The notes under the pieces were generated by a model, which saw only the letters and a program-made list of their open reading frames with translations, had not been told where the DNA came from and searched no databases. From Hyphomicrobiales bacterium (lineage in GTDB: Bacteria; Pseudomonadota; Alphaproteobacteria; Rhizobiales; Rhizobiaceae): a stretch of DNA of 38,040 nt. The stretch lies in NCBI GenBank assembly GCA_900469445.1, contig UBXM01000035.1:1-38040 (forward strand), given 5' to 3'. The position numbers were made by a program, and so were the translations under genes. Shown here piece by piece: positions 1 through 6,747 of the stretch; position 1 is the first letter of the stretch, and every line of letters starts with the position of its first letter.

Positions 1-43
1 AGAGGGTTAGGGTGAGGGGCCAGTTCTCCGCGTGTGACTTCGT
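1..43. repeat. Tail of a rhizobial-type intergenic repeat
   Basis: The first 20 bases are a purine-rich GGGTTAGGGTGAGGGG-type string. Strings of this kind are common in short intergenic repeats of Rhizobiales genomes. Only the right part lies in the window, so neither a full palindrome nor a second copy can be shown here. The remaining bases up to the SURF1 start hold nothing else recognisable. Confidence 0.3.
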
Positions 44-67
44 TTGAGACTGGTCCTAAGTGAAGAA

Positions 68-778
68 ATGAAAACCATCCTCACCGCCGCCCTTGTCCTC
101 CTCTCCCTCGCCATCCTGCTCACCCTCGGCACATGGCAGGTGGAGCGGCTGTACTGGAAGGAAGGTCTTCTCGCCGATATCGCCGAGCGTCGTACAGCCG
201 AGCCGGTATCGCTTGCGCAGATCGAGCAGAAGGCTGCGGCAGGCGGCGACATCGAATACCGCCGCATCGCGCTTTCCGGCACATTCGATCATACCAGGGA
301 ACGGCATTTTTTCGCCACGTTCGAAGGTCGCACCGGCTTTTATGTCTATACGCCGCTGACGCTGGCGGATGGTCGCAGCATCTTCGTCAATCGCGGCTTC
401 GTGCCTTACGAGATGAAGGAACCGGCGACGCGGGCGGCAGGGGAGGTTGCCGGTGAGCAGGTGATCGCCGGTTATGCCCGTGCAAAACTGCCCGGCAAGC
501 CGTCTATGCTGGTGCCCGATAACGATCTGGCGAAAAACATCTTCTATTGGAAAGACCTCGATGCCATGGTCGCAAGCACCGGGCTGTCCGGCGTCATTCC
601 CTTCTTCGTCGATGTCGATGCATCCGTCGCCAATCCCGGTGGCTGGCCAAAGGGCGGCGTGACGCAGTTCGACCTGCCCAACAACCATCTCCAATATGCC
701 GTCACCTGGTATGGTCTGGCTGCGGCACTTCTGGCGGTGGTCTTCGGCATGTGGTGGCGCAGCCGCAAGTCCGGCTGA
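68..778 (+). CDS. SURF1 family cytochrome c oxidase assembly protein
   Basis: The product is 236 residues with the SURF1 layout: an N-terminal membrane segment (about residues 4-20), a large periplasmic domain and a second membrane segment near the C-terminus (about 208-227). The family helps insert haem a into subunit I of aa3-type cytochrome c oxidase in the inner membrane. I chose the ATG at 68; a TTG at 44 would add eight residues ahead of the membrane anchor with no better ribosome site. In rhizobia this gene normally closes the ctaD/ctaB/ctaG/ctaE cluster and is followed by ispH, as here, so the oxidase genes should lie just left of the window. The family call is secure; the oxidase role follows from the family. 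Confidence 0.9.
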   Translation: MKTILTAALVLLSLAILLTLGTWQVERLYWKEGLLADIAERRTAEPVSLAQIEQKAAAGGDIEYRRIALSGTFDHTRERHFFATFEGRTGFYVYTPLTLADGRSIFVNRGFVPYEMKEPATRAAGEVAGEQVIAGYARAKLPGKPSMLVPDNDLAKNIFYWKDLDAMVASTGLSGVIPFFVDVDASVANPGGWPKGGVTQFDLPNNHLQYAVTWYGLAAALLAVVFGMWWRSRKSG

Positions 779-877
779 TCACCGGCCAGAGAAGGTCGAT
801 AACGACATTTTCTGTTGGCGCGCCTCAATTGCCTCGCCTATATGAGGCCTTAGGCATTTTCCAACAGCGGATGCGGA

Positions 878-1906
878 ATGAACATTCAGGTCACCAAACC
901 GGCTCTTTCGATCAGGCTTTGCGGTCCGCGCGGTTTCTGCGCCGGCGTCGACCGGGCAATCCAGATCGTCGTGCTGGCGCTGAAACAATATGGTGCGCCG
1001 GTCTATGTCCGCCACGAGATCGTCCATAACCGTTATGTCGTCGAGGGACTGGAAGCCAAGGGCGCCGTCTTCGTCGAGGAACTGCACGAGATCCCGGAGG
1101 AACATCGCCAGCAGCCTGTCGTCTTCTCCGCCCATGGCGTGCCGAAATCGGTGCCGGAAGACGCGCAGGCGCGCAACCTCTTTTATCTCGATGCGACATG
1201 CCCGCTCGTCTCCAAGGTCCACAAACAGGCCATGCGTCACCAGCGCCTCGGCCGCCACGTGGTCCTGATCGGCCATGCCGGCCACCCGGAAGTCATCGGC
1301 ACGATGGGGCAACTGCCCGAAGGCACGGTCTCGCTCGTCGATACGATTGCCGATGCCGAAGCCTATATGCCGGAAGACCCGGACAATCTCGGTTACGTCA
1401 CCCAGACGACGCTTTCGGTGGATGATACGGCAGGTGTCATTGCCAAGCTGCAGGAGCGGTTCCCGAACCTGACGGCGCCTGCCGCCGACAGCATCTGCTA
1501 CGCCACCACCAATCGCCAGGAAGCGGTGAAGGAAGCGGCCCCCGGCTGCGATCTCTTTATCGTCGTCGGCGCACCGAACTCCTCCAACTCCAAGCGTCTC
1601 GTCGAAGTCGCCTTGAGGGCAGGGGCCAAGCGCTCTCTGCTCGTCCAGCGCGCCTCCGAACTGAACTGGGACGAAATCGGCGACATCCGCACGCTCGGCC
1701 TGTCTGCCGGTGCCTCCGCGCCTGAAGTCATCGTCGACGAGATCATCGCCGCTTTCAAGGAACGTTTTTCAGCCGAGATCGAGCTCGCGATCACCGCCGA
1801 GGAGACCGAAAACTTCCTCGTCAACCGCGAGCTTCGCTCTGTGCCGCTGACGGTCGAGGATATGGCTTGGGTAAATGGCGACCGCCCGCTTGCGGCGACC
1901 ACGTAA
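878..1906 (+). CDS. ispH: 4-hydroxy-3-methylbut-2-enyl diphosphate reductase IspH
   Basis: This 342-residue protein carries the three cysteines that hold the [4Fe-4S] cluster: Cys21 in RGFCAGVDRA, Cys108 in DATCPLV and Cys207 in SICYATTNRQ. The GHAGHPE motif lies near residues 132-138. IspH makes isopentenyl and dimethylallyl diphosphate in the last step of the methylerythritol phosphate pathway, in the cytosol. The length is somewhat above the E. coli enzyme because of an alphaproteobacterial C-terminal tail. The ATG at 878 is well placed; no strong Shine-Dalgarno is visible. A 99-base gap separates it from SURF1, so it may have its own promoter, while thrB follows after 68 bases. Confidence 0.97.
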   Translation: MNIQVTKPALSIRLCGPRGFCAGVDRAIQIVVLALKQYGAPVYVRHEIVHNRYVVEGLEAKGAVFVEELHEIPEEHRQQPVVFSAHGVPKSVPEDAQARNLFYLDATCPLVSKVHKQAMRHQRLGRHVVLIGHAGHPEVIGTMGQLPEGTVSLVDTIADAEAYMPEDPDNLGYVTQTTLSVDDTAGVIAKLQERFPNLTAPAADSICYATTNRQEAVKEAAPGCDLFIVVGAPNSSNSKRLVEVALRAGAKRSLLVQRASELNWDEIGDIRTLGLSAGASAPEVIVDEIIAAFKERFSAEIELAITAEETENFLVNRELRSVPLTVEDMAWVNGDRPLAATT

Positions 1907-1974
1907 ACAGCGCGATAGGTAAGTCACCATTTTTGGGCAGATGATTCTGCCCCCTGACCGACTGTGAGACCGCC

Positions 1975-2952
1975 TTGGCCGTTTATACCGACATTACCGA
2001 AACCGACCTGAAGCAATTCCTTGCCCAATATGATGTCGGCGAGCTGACGTCCTACAAGGGTATCGCGGAAGGTGTCGAGAACTCCAATTTCCTCCTGCAC
2101 ACGACGAAGGATCCGCTGATCCTGACGCTCTATGAAAAGCGGGTGGAAAAGTCGGACCTGCCGTTTTTCCTCGGCCTGATGCAGCATCTGTCGGAACGTG
2201 ACCTGTCCTGCCCTCTGCCCCTTCCTCGCCGTGATGGCGAGCTTCTGGGCGAGCTTTCCGGCCGTCCGGCAGCACTCATCTCCTTTCTCGAAGGCATGTG
2301 GCTGAGAAAGCCTGAGGCAAAACACTGCCGTGAAGTCGGCAAGGCACTTGCCGGAATGCATCTCGCCGGTGAAGGGTTCGAGATCAGGCGGCCGAATGCG
2401 CTGTCGCTCGAAGGCTGGAAGACCCTGTGGGAAAAGTCGGCTGAACGCGCCGACGAGGTCGAGACCGGGCTCGAGCAGGAAATCACCGCCGAACTGGCTT
2501 TCCTCGAGGCTCACTGGCCGAAAGACCTGCCGGCTGGCGTCATCCATGCCGATCTCTTCCAGGACAATGTCTTCTTTCTCGGCGACGAGCTTTCCGGCCT
2601 GATCGATTTCTATTTCGCCTGCAACGACCTGCTCGCCTATGACGTCTCGATCTGCCTCAATGCCTGGTGCTTCGAAAAGGACGGCTCTTACAACGTCACC
2701 AAGGGTTCGGCCCTGCTCGAAGGGTATTGCTCGGTGCGTCCGCTGTCGGACGAGGAGCGCGATGCGCTGCCGGTTCTCGCACGCGGCTCGGCCCTGCGCT
2801 TTTTCCTCACCCGCCTTTATGACTGGCTGACGACGCCGGAAGGCGCGCTGGTGGTCAAGAAGGATCCGCTCGAATATCTGAAGAAACTGCGCTTCCACCG
2901 GCAGATTTCCTCCGTCGCCGAATATGCGCCGGCAGTCGAGGTGGCGTCATGA
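1975..2952 (+). CDS. thrB: Homoserine kinase (ThrB, APH-fold type)
   Basis: This enzyme phosphorylates homoserine in threonine synthesis. The 325-residue protein has the aminoglycoside-phosphotransferase fold used by alphaproteobacterial ThrB rather than the GHMP fold of E. coli ThrB. The catalytic loop VIHADLFQDN has His191, Asp193 and Asn198, and the metal-binding Asp211 lies in GLIDFYFA. The start is a TTG: an in-frame TGA at 1942-1944 blocks any upstream ATG, and the MAVYTDI-type N-terminus fits the family. The stop overlaps the rnhA start (ATGA), so the two are translationally coupled. The next pathway enzyme, thrC, lies about 9 kb away on the other strand. Confidence 0.95.
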   Translation: MAVYTDITETDLKQFLAQYDVGELTSYKGIAEGVENSNFLLHTTKDPLILTLYEKRVEKSDLPFFLGLMQHLSERDLSCPLPLPRRDGELLGELSGRPAALISFLEGMWLRKPEAKHCREVGKALAGMHLAGEGFEIRRPNALSLEGWKTLWEKSAERADEVETGLEQEITAELAFLEAHWPKDLPAGVIHADLFQDNVFFLGDELSGLIDFYFACNDLLAYDVSICLNAWCFEKDGSYNVTKGSALLEGYCSVRPLSDEERDALPVLARGSALRFFLTRLYDWLTTPEGALVVKKDPLEYLKKLRFHRQISSVAEYAPAVEVAS

Positions 2953-3416
2953 AACATGTCGAGATCTTCACCGATGGCGCATGTTCCGGCAATCCCGGCC
3001 CCGGCGGCTGGGGCGCCATCCTGCGTTATGGCGAAACGACCAAGGAACTGAACGGCGGCGAGGCGGAAACCACCAATAACCGCATGGAATTGCTGGCGGC
3101 GATCTCGGCGCTGAACGCGCTGAAGAGCCCTTGCGAGGTCGATCTCCATACCGACAGCAAATATGTCATGGACGGCATTTCCAAGTGGATCTTCGGCTGG
3201 AAGAAGAACGGCTGGAAGACTGCCGACAAGAAGCCGGTGAAGAATGGCGAGCTGTGGCAACAGCTTGACACTGCCAACCAGCGCCACAAGGTGAAATGGC
3301 ACTGGGTCAAGGGCCATGCCGGCCACCCGGAAAACGAACGCGCCGACGAGCTCGCACGTCTCGGCATGGCGCCGTTCAAGAAGCCCAATCTCGGCCGGTC
3401 GCTGCTGGTAAAATAG
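2949..3416 (+). CDS. rnhA: Ribonuclease HI
   Basis: RNase HI cuts the RNA strand of RNA-DNA hybrids and removes primers and R-loops in the cytosol. All catalytic residues are visible in the 155-residue product: Asp9 in FTDGACSGNPGPGG, Glu47 in NNRMELLAA, Asp69 in HTDSKYVM and Asp133 in NERADELAR, plus His123 in the flexible KGHAGH loop. The length equals that of E. coli RNase HI. Its ATG overlaps the thrB stop by four bases, which points to co-translation. No hybrid-binding domain is fused to it. Confidence 0.97.
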   Translation: MKHVEIFTDGACSGNPGPGGWGAILRYGETTKELNGGEAETTNNRMELLAAISALNALKSPCEVDLHTDSKYVMDGISKWIFGWKKNGWKTADKKPVKNGELWQQLDTANQRHKVKWHWVKGHAGHPENERADELARLGMAPFKKPNLGRSLLVK

Positions 3417-3468
3417 GCGAGCCGCCTCGTTATCCACGGCCCTCGTTTGTGACCTTGCCAAGCTGCGC

Positions 3469-3496
3469 TTGCCATTGCGGTACGACTGCCTATGGT
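3469..3496 (+). promoter_or_regulatory. Candidate promoter for the Dabb gene
   Basis: TTGCCA at 3469-3474 and TATGGT at 3491-3496 are separated by 16 bases, close to a housekeeping sigma promoter. They lie about 40 bases before the Dabb start codon. This is a match by eye only. Confidence 0.3.
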
Positions 3497-3535
3497 GATC
3501 GTGGCAAAATCAGGGCGCTTACGGGGAGACCACGC

Positions 3536-3844
3536 ATGATACTTCACTGTGTTTTTCTGCGCTTCAAGTCGTCGGTACAGGACGCCGAAAAACAGGAAAT
3601 CTATGCGGCGATTGCCGCGCTCAAAAACACGCTCTCGGGCATTGTCGATGTCAAATTCGGCCCGAACGTCTCGTCCGAAGGTTTGAGCGGCGGTTTTCTC
3701 GATGGCTTCATCGTGACATTTGAAAGCCCGGAGGCGCGTGACACCTATCTCGCGGCACCGGATCATCTGGCCGTCGCCGAACGTATCGTCGCTTCCGCCG
3801 ATGGCGGTCTGTCCGGCCTGATCGTTTATGATCTGGCGGCCTAG
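3536..3844 (+). CDS. Dabb-domain (stress-responsive alpha/beta barrel) small protein
   Basis: This is a 102-residue protein starting MILHCVFLRFK, the usual opening strand of Dabb (dimeric alpha/beta barrel) proteins, with a C-terminal strand LSGLIVYDL. The ATG at 3536 has a good ribosome site (GGGGAG, 3523-3528). A longer open frame runs upstream through rnhA but has no support. Proteins of this fold are usually small cytosolic dimers; some are enzymes or bind small aromatic compounds, and the function of this one is not clear. It is followed by a strong hairpin terminator shared with the converging peroxiredoxin gene. Confidence 0.75.
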   Translation: MILHCVFLRFKSSVQDAEKQEIYAAIAALKNTLSGIVDVKFGPNVSSEGLSGGFLDGFIVTFESPEARDTYLAAPDHLAVAERIVASADGGLSGLIVYDLAA

Positions 3845-3861
3845 TTCGTCGAGCCTCGCAG

Positions 3862-3900
3862 AAAAAGATAAAGGGCGCCGTTTGGCGCCCTTCCTCGTTT
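3862..3900. terminator. Two-way intrinsic terminator
   Basis: A perfect 9-bp stem (3871-3879 with 3884-3892, loop GTTT) has an A-rich run on its left (3862-3872) and T-rich bases on its right. It can therefore stop transcription from the Dabb gene on the plus strand and from the peroxiredoxin gene on the minus strand. Confidence 0.75.
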
Positions 3901-3919
3901 GACAGTCCTGTCGATCAAA

Positions 3920-4405
3920 TCAAAGCTGTTCCAGCATGGCGGCGGCACCCGAAACGGTGGCCTGGCCGGGGCTTTCCTCGACATTGAGCGACTTCACCAC
4001 GCCGTCTTCGACCAGCATGGAATAACGCTTGGAGCGCAGACCCAGCCCGCCGCCGGAAAGATCGGCTTCGAGCCCCATTGCCTTGGTGAAGGACGCGTCA
4101 AAATCGGCGAGGAAATGGATCTTGCCGGCAGCGTTGGACTGCTGCGCCCAGGCTCCCATCACGTGCCAGTCGTTGACCGCGACGACGGCGATATCATCGA
4201 CGCCGCGCGCAAGAATGGCGTCGCGGTTTTCGAGATAACCGGGCAGGTGGTTCAGCGTGCAGGTCGGCGTGAATGCGCCGGGTACGGCGAACAACACGAC
4301 CTTCTTGCCGGCGAAAAGATCAGCCGTGCTCACTTCCACCGGGCCGTCCGCTGTCTTTTCCTTGAACTTCGCCTCTGGAAGCTTTTCGCCCACTGCAATC
4401 GTCAT
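3920..4405 (-). CDS. 1-Cys peroxiredoxin (Prx5 / glutaredoxin-dependent type)
   Basis: The 161-residue protein belongs to the Prx5/AHP redoxin group. The peroxidatic Cys49 sits in PGAFTPTCT, with the Pro and Thr of the P-x3-T-x2-C motif in place. No second cysteine exists anywhere in the protein, so the sulfenic acid must be resolved by an outside thiol such as glutathione with glutaredoxin, as known for this group. It should reduce hydrogen peroxide and organic peroxides in the cytosol. A likely promoter lies in the 140-base gap upstream, so it can be expressed apart from the DsbD-like gene before it. Confidence 0.9.
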   Translation of the reverse strand: MTIAVGEKLPEAKFKEKTADGPVEVSTADLFAGKKVVLFAVPGAFTPTCTLNHLPGYLENRDAILARGVDDIAVVAVNDWHVMGAWAQQSNAAGKIHFLADFDASFTKAMGLEADLSGGGLGLRSKRYSMLVEDGVVKSLNVEESPGQATVSGAAAMLEQL

Positions 4406-4450
4406 CTGTCTCTCCTGCCTGTTCGACCGCCCACGCGATCGTCTGGCGGC

Positions 4451-4478
4451 ACTATAGGGTTGGCAAATGACAAGACAA
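4451..4478 (-). promoter_or_regulatory. Candidate promoter of the peroxiredoxin gene
   Basis: On the minus strand TTGTCT (4478-4473) and TATAGT (4456-4451) are spaced by 16 bases, a good match to a housekeeping promoter. The inferred start of transcription is about 40 bases before the ATG. I found no OxyR-like site by eye. Confidence 0.45.
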
Positions 4479-4545
4479 GGCTATCCGCCTGATCCGCAGA
4501 CGCGTGAAGCAGGTTTGCGACATCGGTGTGAGAAAGGGCCGGGGG

Positions 4546-5388
4546 TTATTCGAAGGCGAGCGACGTTTCCATCGCGCGCTTGCCGGCGAGCACCAGGATG
4601 CCCCAGCGCTTGCCGCTCATGTCGTAGCCTTTCGGCAGCTTGCCGACCGGCATTTCCAGCGAATAGCTGTCGTCGGTGCGCTCGCCCTTCGCATCGTTGA
4701 ACAGCACATGCCCTTCCGGGCCGGTGACGATCACCTGCGGCTTCTTCGGCGCGTTCTTCGGAAGCTGTAGCCGCAGCCGCAGCGTGTCGCCATCGGAGGT
4801 GACGGAATAATGCGTCACGGCAAAATCGTCGGACGGGTGTTCCGGCAGCTTTGCTTCGGCGTCGTTGATGATCATCGCTTCGGCAAAGGATGTGCCTGAA
4901 TCCGCCTTGAGCGACAGGCTGAAATCGGCCTGGAAGGGAATGCAGATGTTCCGGCACAGGCCGACAAAGGCGGACGCTGCCAGCGCCGCGGGCTTGTTGA
5001 TGTCTTCGATCTTCAGTTCGAAGGGAAAGCTGACCGGCCCGTCATAACCGATATCGCGGACAGGCCCGTTGTCGAAACGCCGAGGCACGGGATAGGACAT
5101 GCGCTTGAGGCTGACGCCAGCCGTTTCGGCAAAGGCTATATGCGGCGGTATGCCGGCATCGCCGGGTTCTCTCCAATAGGTGATCCAGCCGGCCTTGGGT
5201 TCGATCTGCAGCGCACCGCGCACGTTTCCCTCGGCATCGGGAGCCAACGCCACGATCCGCATGCGTCCGCCTTCATTGTCCACCCACCCGGTCGTTTCAG
5301 CCATCGCCGAAGCGGGCAGGATGACAGAGACGGAAACGAGCAAGGCGGCAAGGCCAAGGTGACGAAATTTGGCAACAGGTGAAATCAT
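4546..5388 (-). CDS. Exported DsbD N-terminal-domain-like protein (stand-alone)
   Basis: The 280-residue product begins with a signal peptide (hydrophobic stretch about residues 12-30, cut near ASAMAE). The mature part resembles the periplasmic N-terminal domain of the thiol reductase DsbD (DsbD-alpha / PF11412 type). The cysteine pair is visible as FVGLCRNICIPFQ, followed by a beta-rich half. In full DsbD this domain takes electrons from the membrane domain and hands them to DsbC, DsbG or CcmG. Here the membrane and thioredoxin-like domains are absent and are not encoded nearby, so the electron donor is unknown. It lies upstream of a peroxiredoxin in the same direction and divergent from yqgE. 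Confidence 0.72.
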   Translation of the reverse strand: MISPVAKFRHLGLAALLVSVSVILPASAMAETTGWVDNEGGRMRIVALAPDAEGNVRGALQIEPKAGWITYWREPGDAGIPPHIAFAETAGVSLKRMSYPVPRRFDNGPVRDIGYDGPVSFPFELKIEDINKPAALAASAFVGLCRNICIPFQADFSLSLKADSGTSFAEAMIINDAEAKLPEHPSDDFAVTHYSVTSDGDTLRLRLQLPKNAPKKPQVIVTGPEGHVLFNDAKGERTDDSYSLEMPVGKLPKGYDMSGKRWGILVLAGKRAMETSLAFE

Positions 5389-5549
5389 GCCAACGGATTT
5401 ATCCCAGCCTTTCAGGAGCCGCCAGCCACGTCTGATGAAAACCGATCATTTTCGGTTGAATGATATGGCCGACTGCCCCATGTTGCTCTGAACGGGTCGC
5501 CTGATGCGACCGCCGCCACACGGCGCTTTAACGGCAGACGGGAGGCACG

Positions 5550-6155
5550 ATGGGAATTTCGGCACTGAAAGACAAGCGTGAACGCGGTTTTCTCGACGGC
5601 CAGTTCCTGATCGCCATGCCCGGTGTTCAGGACGGCAGTTTCGCTCGCAGTGTCGTTTATATCTGCGCCCATTCACCGGCCGGCGCCATGGGCTTCATCG
5701 TCAACAGGCTGCAGGAACTCTCGTTTCCGGACGTGCTCGAACATCTCAAGCTCGTAGAGGAACCGCATACCGCTTTCCTGTCCGAACAGGCCCGCCATTT
5801 CCCGGTTCTTTATGGCGGCCCGGTGGAAACGGGCAGGGGCTTCGTCCTGCATTCCGATGATTATTCATGCGAGTCTTCCATTCCCGTCAGCGACGAGATC
5901 TCGCTGACCGCAACGCTGGATATCCTCAAGGCGATCGCGCAGGGGCAAGGGCCCAGGCGGGCGACGCTTCTGCTCGGTTATGCCGGCTGGGGTCCGGGAC
6001 AGCTCGAAGCGGAGATCAGCAATAACGGCTGGCTCAATTGCGCACCGCAGGACGACATCATTTTCGATCCATGCGTCGATACCAAATACGAGCGCGCGCT
6101 CGCCATCATGGGCGTCAGCCCGGAAATGCTGTCCACCGAAGCCGGCCACGCCTGA
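5550..6155 (+). CDS. YqgE/AlgH family protein (UPF0301)
   Basis: This 201-residue protein has the family pattern: FLDGQFLIAMPGVQDGSFARSVVYIC near the N-terminus, then GAMGFIVN, YGGPVETGRGFVLH and GYAGWGPGQLEAEI. The biochemical role of YqgE/AlgH is not settled; the name AlgH comes from an alginate regulation phenotype in Pseudomonas. A clear ribosome site (GGGAGG, 5540-5545) supports the ATG at 5550. It is divergent from the DsbD-like gene, with 161 bases between them holding both promoters. Confidence 0.92.
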   Translation: MGISALKDKRERGFLDGQFLIAMPGVQDGSFARSVVYICAHSPAGAMGFIVNRLQELSFPDVLEHLKLVEEPHTAFLSEQARHFPVLYGGPVETGRGFVLHSDDYSCESSIPVSDEISLTATLDILKAIAQGQGPRRATLLLGYAGWGPGQLEAEISNNGWLNCAPQDDIIFDPCVDTKYERALAIMGVSPEMLSTEAGHA

Positions 6156-6167
6156 TCAGTTTCGGTG

Positions 6168-6192
6168 GGAACGATATCCACGCTTCAGAGTT
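6168..6192 (+). promoter_or_regulatory. Candidate EcfG/RpoE2 general-stress promoter of csbD
   Basis: GGAAC at 6168-6172 is followed by 18 bases and TT at 6191-6192. This matches the GGAAC-N18/19-TT form described for the Sinorhizobium RpoE2 (EcfG) sigma factor. The site is about 50 bases before the CsbD start, and CsbD-family genes are typical members of that regulon. The match is by eye. Confidence 0.55.
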
Positions 6193-6243
6193 CTATTATC
6201 GCAAGGCGTTGAACAGCGCCGAAAGAGATAAGGAGAACACGGA

Positions 6244-6435
6244 ATGGGTAGCACCAGCGATAAGATGGCAGGCAAGGGCAACGAAGTTGCCGGCAAGATC
6301 AAGCAGGCCGCAGGTGACATGACCGACAATCCTAAGCTCAAGGCGAAGGGCAACGCCCAGGAAGCCAAGGGCCATGCTCAGCAGGCCAAGGGCAAGATCA
6401 AGGAAGCGGGCAAGGAATTCGTTGACCGCATGTAA
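6244..6435 (+). CDS. CsbD family stress protein
   Basis: A 63-residue, highly charged protein rich in Lys, Gly and Ala with the CsbD pattern DKMAGKGNEVAGKIKQAAG repeated in a looser form toward the C-terminus. CsbD proteins are small, abundant, stress-induced proteins of unknown mechanism. The ribosome site AAGGAG (6230-6235) is strong and well spaced. A GGAAC-N18-TT element upstream suggests control by the general stress sigma factor, and a hairpin about 90 bases after the stop ends the transcript. Confidence 0.85.
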   Translation: MGSTSDKMAGKGNEVAGKIKQAAGDMTDNPKLKAKGNAQEAKGHAQQAKGKIKEAGKEFVDRM

Positions 6436-6747
6436 TCTGATCGCATGTAATCTCCGGGACCTGACCAAATCCCGGTACTATCGGACGGCATGGTCCGATG
6501 AAAATGATCTCCAGTCATTTGATAAACCTGTTCCGGTAAAGCCGGAGCAGGTTTTCTCTATGTGTATTCCCCCTCGCGGACCGGCTCATGCGCCTTCATG
6601 ATTACGATCCTTGCGGTCGGTCCATTCAAGGCCGGACTCTTCCCGTTCATCCTGACACCGGCACTGACAAGGACACTACATTTCATGTTGAGCCCTCCCA
6701 CTTGTGGGGAGCGTGGGGAGGCGTCTCGATCGCGGATTTCTGTGGCC
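6436..6747. other. Non-coding stretch between csbD and the GGDEF/EAL gene
   Basis: These 312 bases carry the csbD terminator (6524-6559) and, at 6694-6720, a G/C-rich element with a small hairpin (CCCAC-TT-GTGGG, 6697-6708) of the kind seen in rhizobial intergenic repeats. No ORF with a ribosome site was seen. The long plus-strand open frame that starts here is the shadow of the opposite gene. Confidence 0.6.
6524..6559 (+). terminator. Hairpin terminator after csbD
   Basis: A 13-bp stem with one G-T pair (6524-6536 with 6542-6554, loop TAAAG) is followed by TTCTCT. It is the natural end of the csbD transcript. Confidence 0.6.

Noticed and set aside
1924..2898. A 324-codon open frame on the minus strand
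   Set aside because: It is opposite thrB, whose catalytic motifs are certain; the antisense translation matches nothing I know.
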